This document shows, one piece after another, positions 6,247 to 6,629 of a stretch of DNA of 6,629 bases. The position numbers were made by a program, and so were the translations under genes. This DNA comes from JBEIFW01 sp044370695 (GTDB lineage: Bacteria; Actinomycetota; Acidimicrobiia; Acidimicrobiales; Ilumatobacteraceae), in NCBI GenBank assembly GCA_044370695.1, contig JBILVB010000190.1:1-6629 (forward strand), given 5' to 3'. Every line of letters starts with the position of its first letter. Within the stretch, counting starts at the first letter, position 1. The notes beneath the pieces were generated by a model, which did no database searches, had not been told where the DNA came from, and was given only the letters and a program-made list of their open reading frames with translations.

Positions 6247-6629
6247 GCACGGTCCGCCATCTCCTCGCCGGCGATGTCGATGCAGCCGCAACGACCTTGG
6301 CGACGGCGTTCCGGCACGACCCGATGATCGCCTGGGTGGCCGGCGAGGCCGACGACGACGTGCGGTTCACCCGCGCCCGGGACGGGTTCTTCCGTCCCGC
6401 CATCGACATCGCCCGCCGACGCGGCCACACCTACGCGACCCCCACGTGCGACGGGGTGGCCGTGTGGGTGCCGCCGGACGTCGAGTTGTTCACCGAGGCC
6501 GACGGGCCGGCCTTCGGCGCAGCGCTCGTCGAGCACCTCGGCGTCGACGCCGCCGGCCGGCTCGGTGCGCTCGGCGAGTTGGTGCGGGCCCACCATCCCC
6601 ACGACCGCCCGCACTTCTACCTGTTCCTG
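6243..6629 (+). CDS. GNAT family N-acetyltransferase, 3' end cut by the window
   Basis: The ATG lies in an ATGA overlap with the C-S lyase stop and opens a frame that runs 129 codons to the window end without a stop. The protein begins MSTVRHLLAGDVDAAATTLA and continues through FRHDPMIAW, DGVAVWVPP and a final HPHDRPHFYLFL. This pattern of an N-terminal DVDAAA helix, a VWVPP strand and a HP..PHFYL strand is typical of the GNAT branch related to puromycin N-acetyltransferase, which moves an acetyl group from acetyl-CoA to an amine. The acetyl-CoA-binding Q/RxxGxG loop should come just beyond base 6629, so it cannot be confirmed here. No Shine-Dalgarno sequence precedes the start, so translation is probably coupled to the lyase. 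The substrate is unknown; N-acetylation of a cysteine or amine product of its operon partner is possible. Confidence 0.85.
   Translation, partial: MSTVRHLLAGDVDAAATTLATAFRHDPMIAWVAGEADDDVRFTRARDGFFRPAIDIARRRGHTYATPTCDGVAVWVPPDVELFTEADGPAFGAALVEHLGVDAAGRLGALGELVRAHHPHDRPHFYLFL

Noticed and set aside
5071..6291. 406-codon minus-strand open frame opposite the C-S lyase.
   Set aside because: It is antisense to a gene with all MalY/PatB catalytic residues, its start would lie within the GNAT gene, and its composition is typical of a GC-rich shadow frame.

Overview
The window is GC-rich, gene-dense, ordinary-looking chromosomal DNA, most likely from a high-GC actinobacterium. An Acidimicrobiia-like lineage is my guess, not a demonstrated placement. 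Support comes from strong G/C preference at third codon positions, frequent GTG starts, start/stop overlaps of four bases, start codons without Shine-Dalgarno sequences, and a mycobacterial-type MenB. I see no rRNA, tRNA, CRISPR array, insertion sequence or phage gene. No gap between genes exceeds about 103 bases.

Layout. (A) 1-683, plus strand: the 3' three-quarters of menB, the naphthoate synthase of menaquinone biosynthesis. (B) 717-3010, plus strand: a fumarylacetoacetate-hydrolase-family enzyme and a class A flavin monooxygenase of the MhpA/phenol-hydroxylase type, overlapping by GTGA. This looks like part of an aromatic-compound catabolic unit, but no ring-cleavage dioxygenase is present. 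(C) 3015-4241, minus strand: a thiolase, convergent with the monooxygenase with only 4 bases between the stop codons. A perfect 12-bp inverted repeat inside the 3' end of the monooxygenase gene is well placed to end the thiolase transcript. (D) 4345-5061, minus strand: a PIG-L/LmbE-family zinc deacetylase, upstream of the thiolase and in the same direction. (E) 5089-6246 and 6243-6629 (cut by the window end), plus strand: a MalY/PatB-type PLP-dependent C-S lyase or aminotransferase, coupled by an ATGA overlap to a GNAT acetyltransferase.

The deacetylase and the C-S lyase diverge from a 27-bp spacer. Each GTG start lies exactly 6 nt downstream of a plausible -10 hexamer, which fits two leaderless transcripts fired back to back. 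The trio PIG-L hydrolase, C-S lyase and GNAT could together process thiol or cysteine S-conjugates; this is a hypothesis from gene families and layout only. The flavin monooxygenase carries the only in-frame TTA leucine codon I could find in the window, and it sits at the centre of a 15-nt palindrome. I found no clearly undescribed system. The regulatory architecture and the possible thiol-conjugate cluster are the parts most worth a second look.
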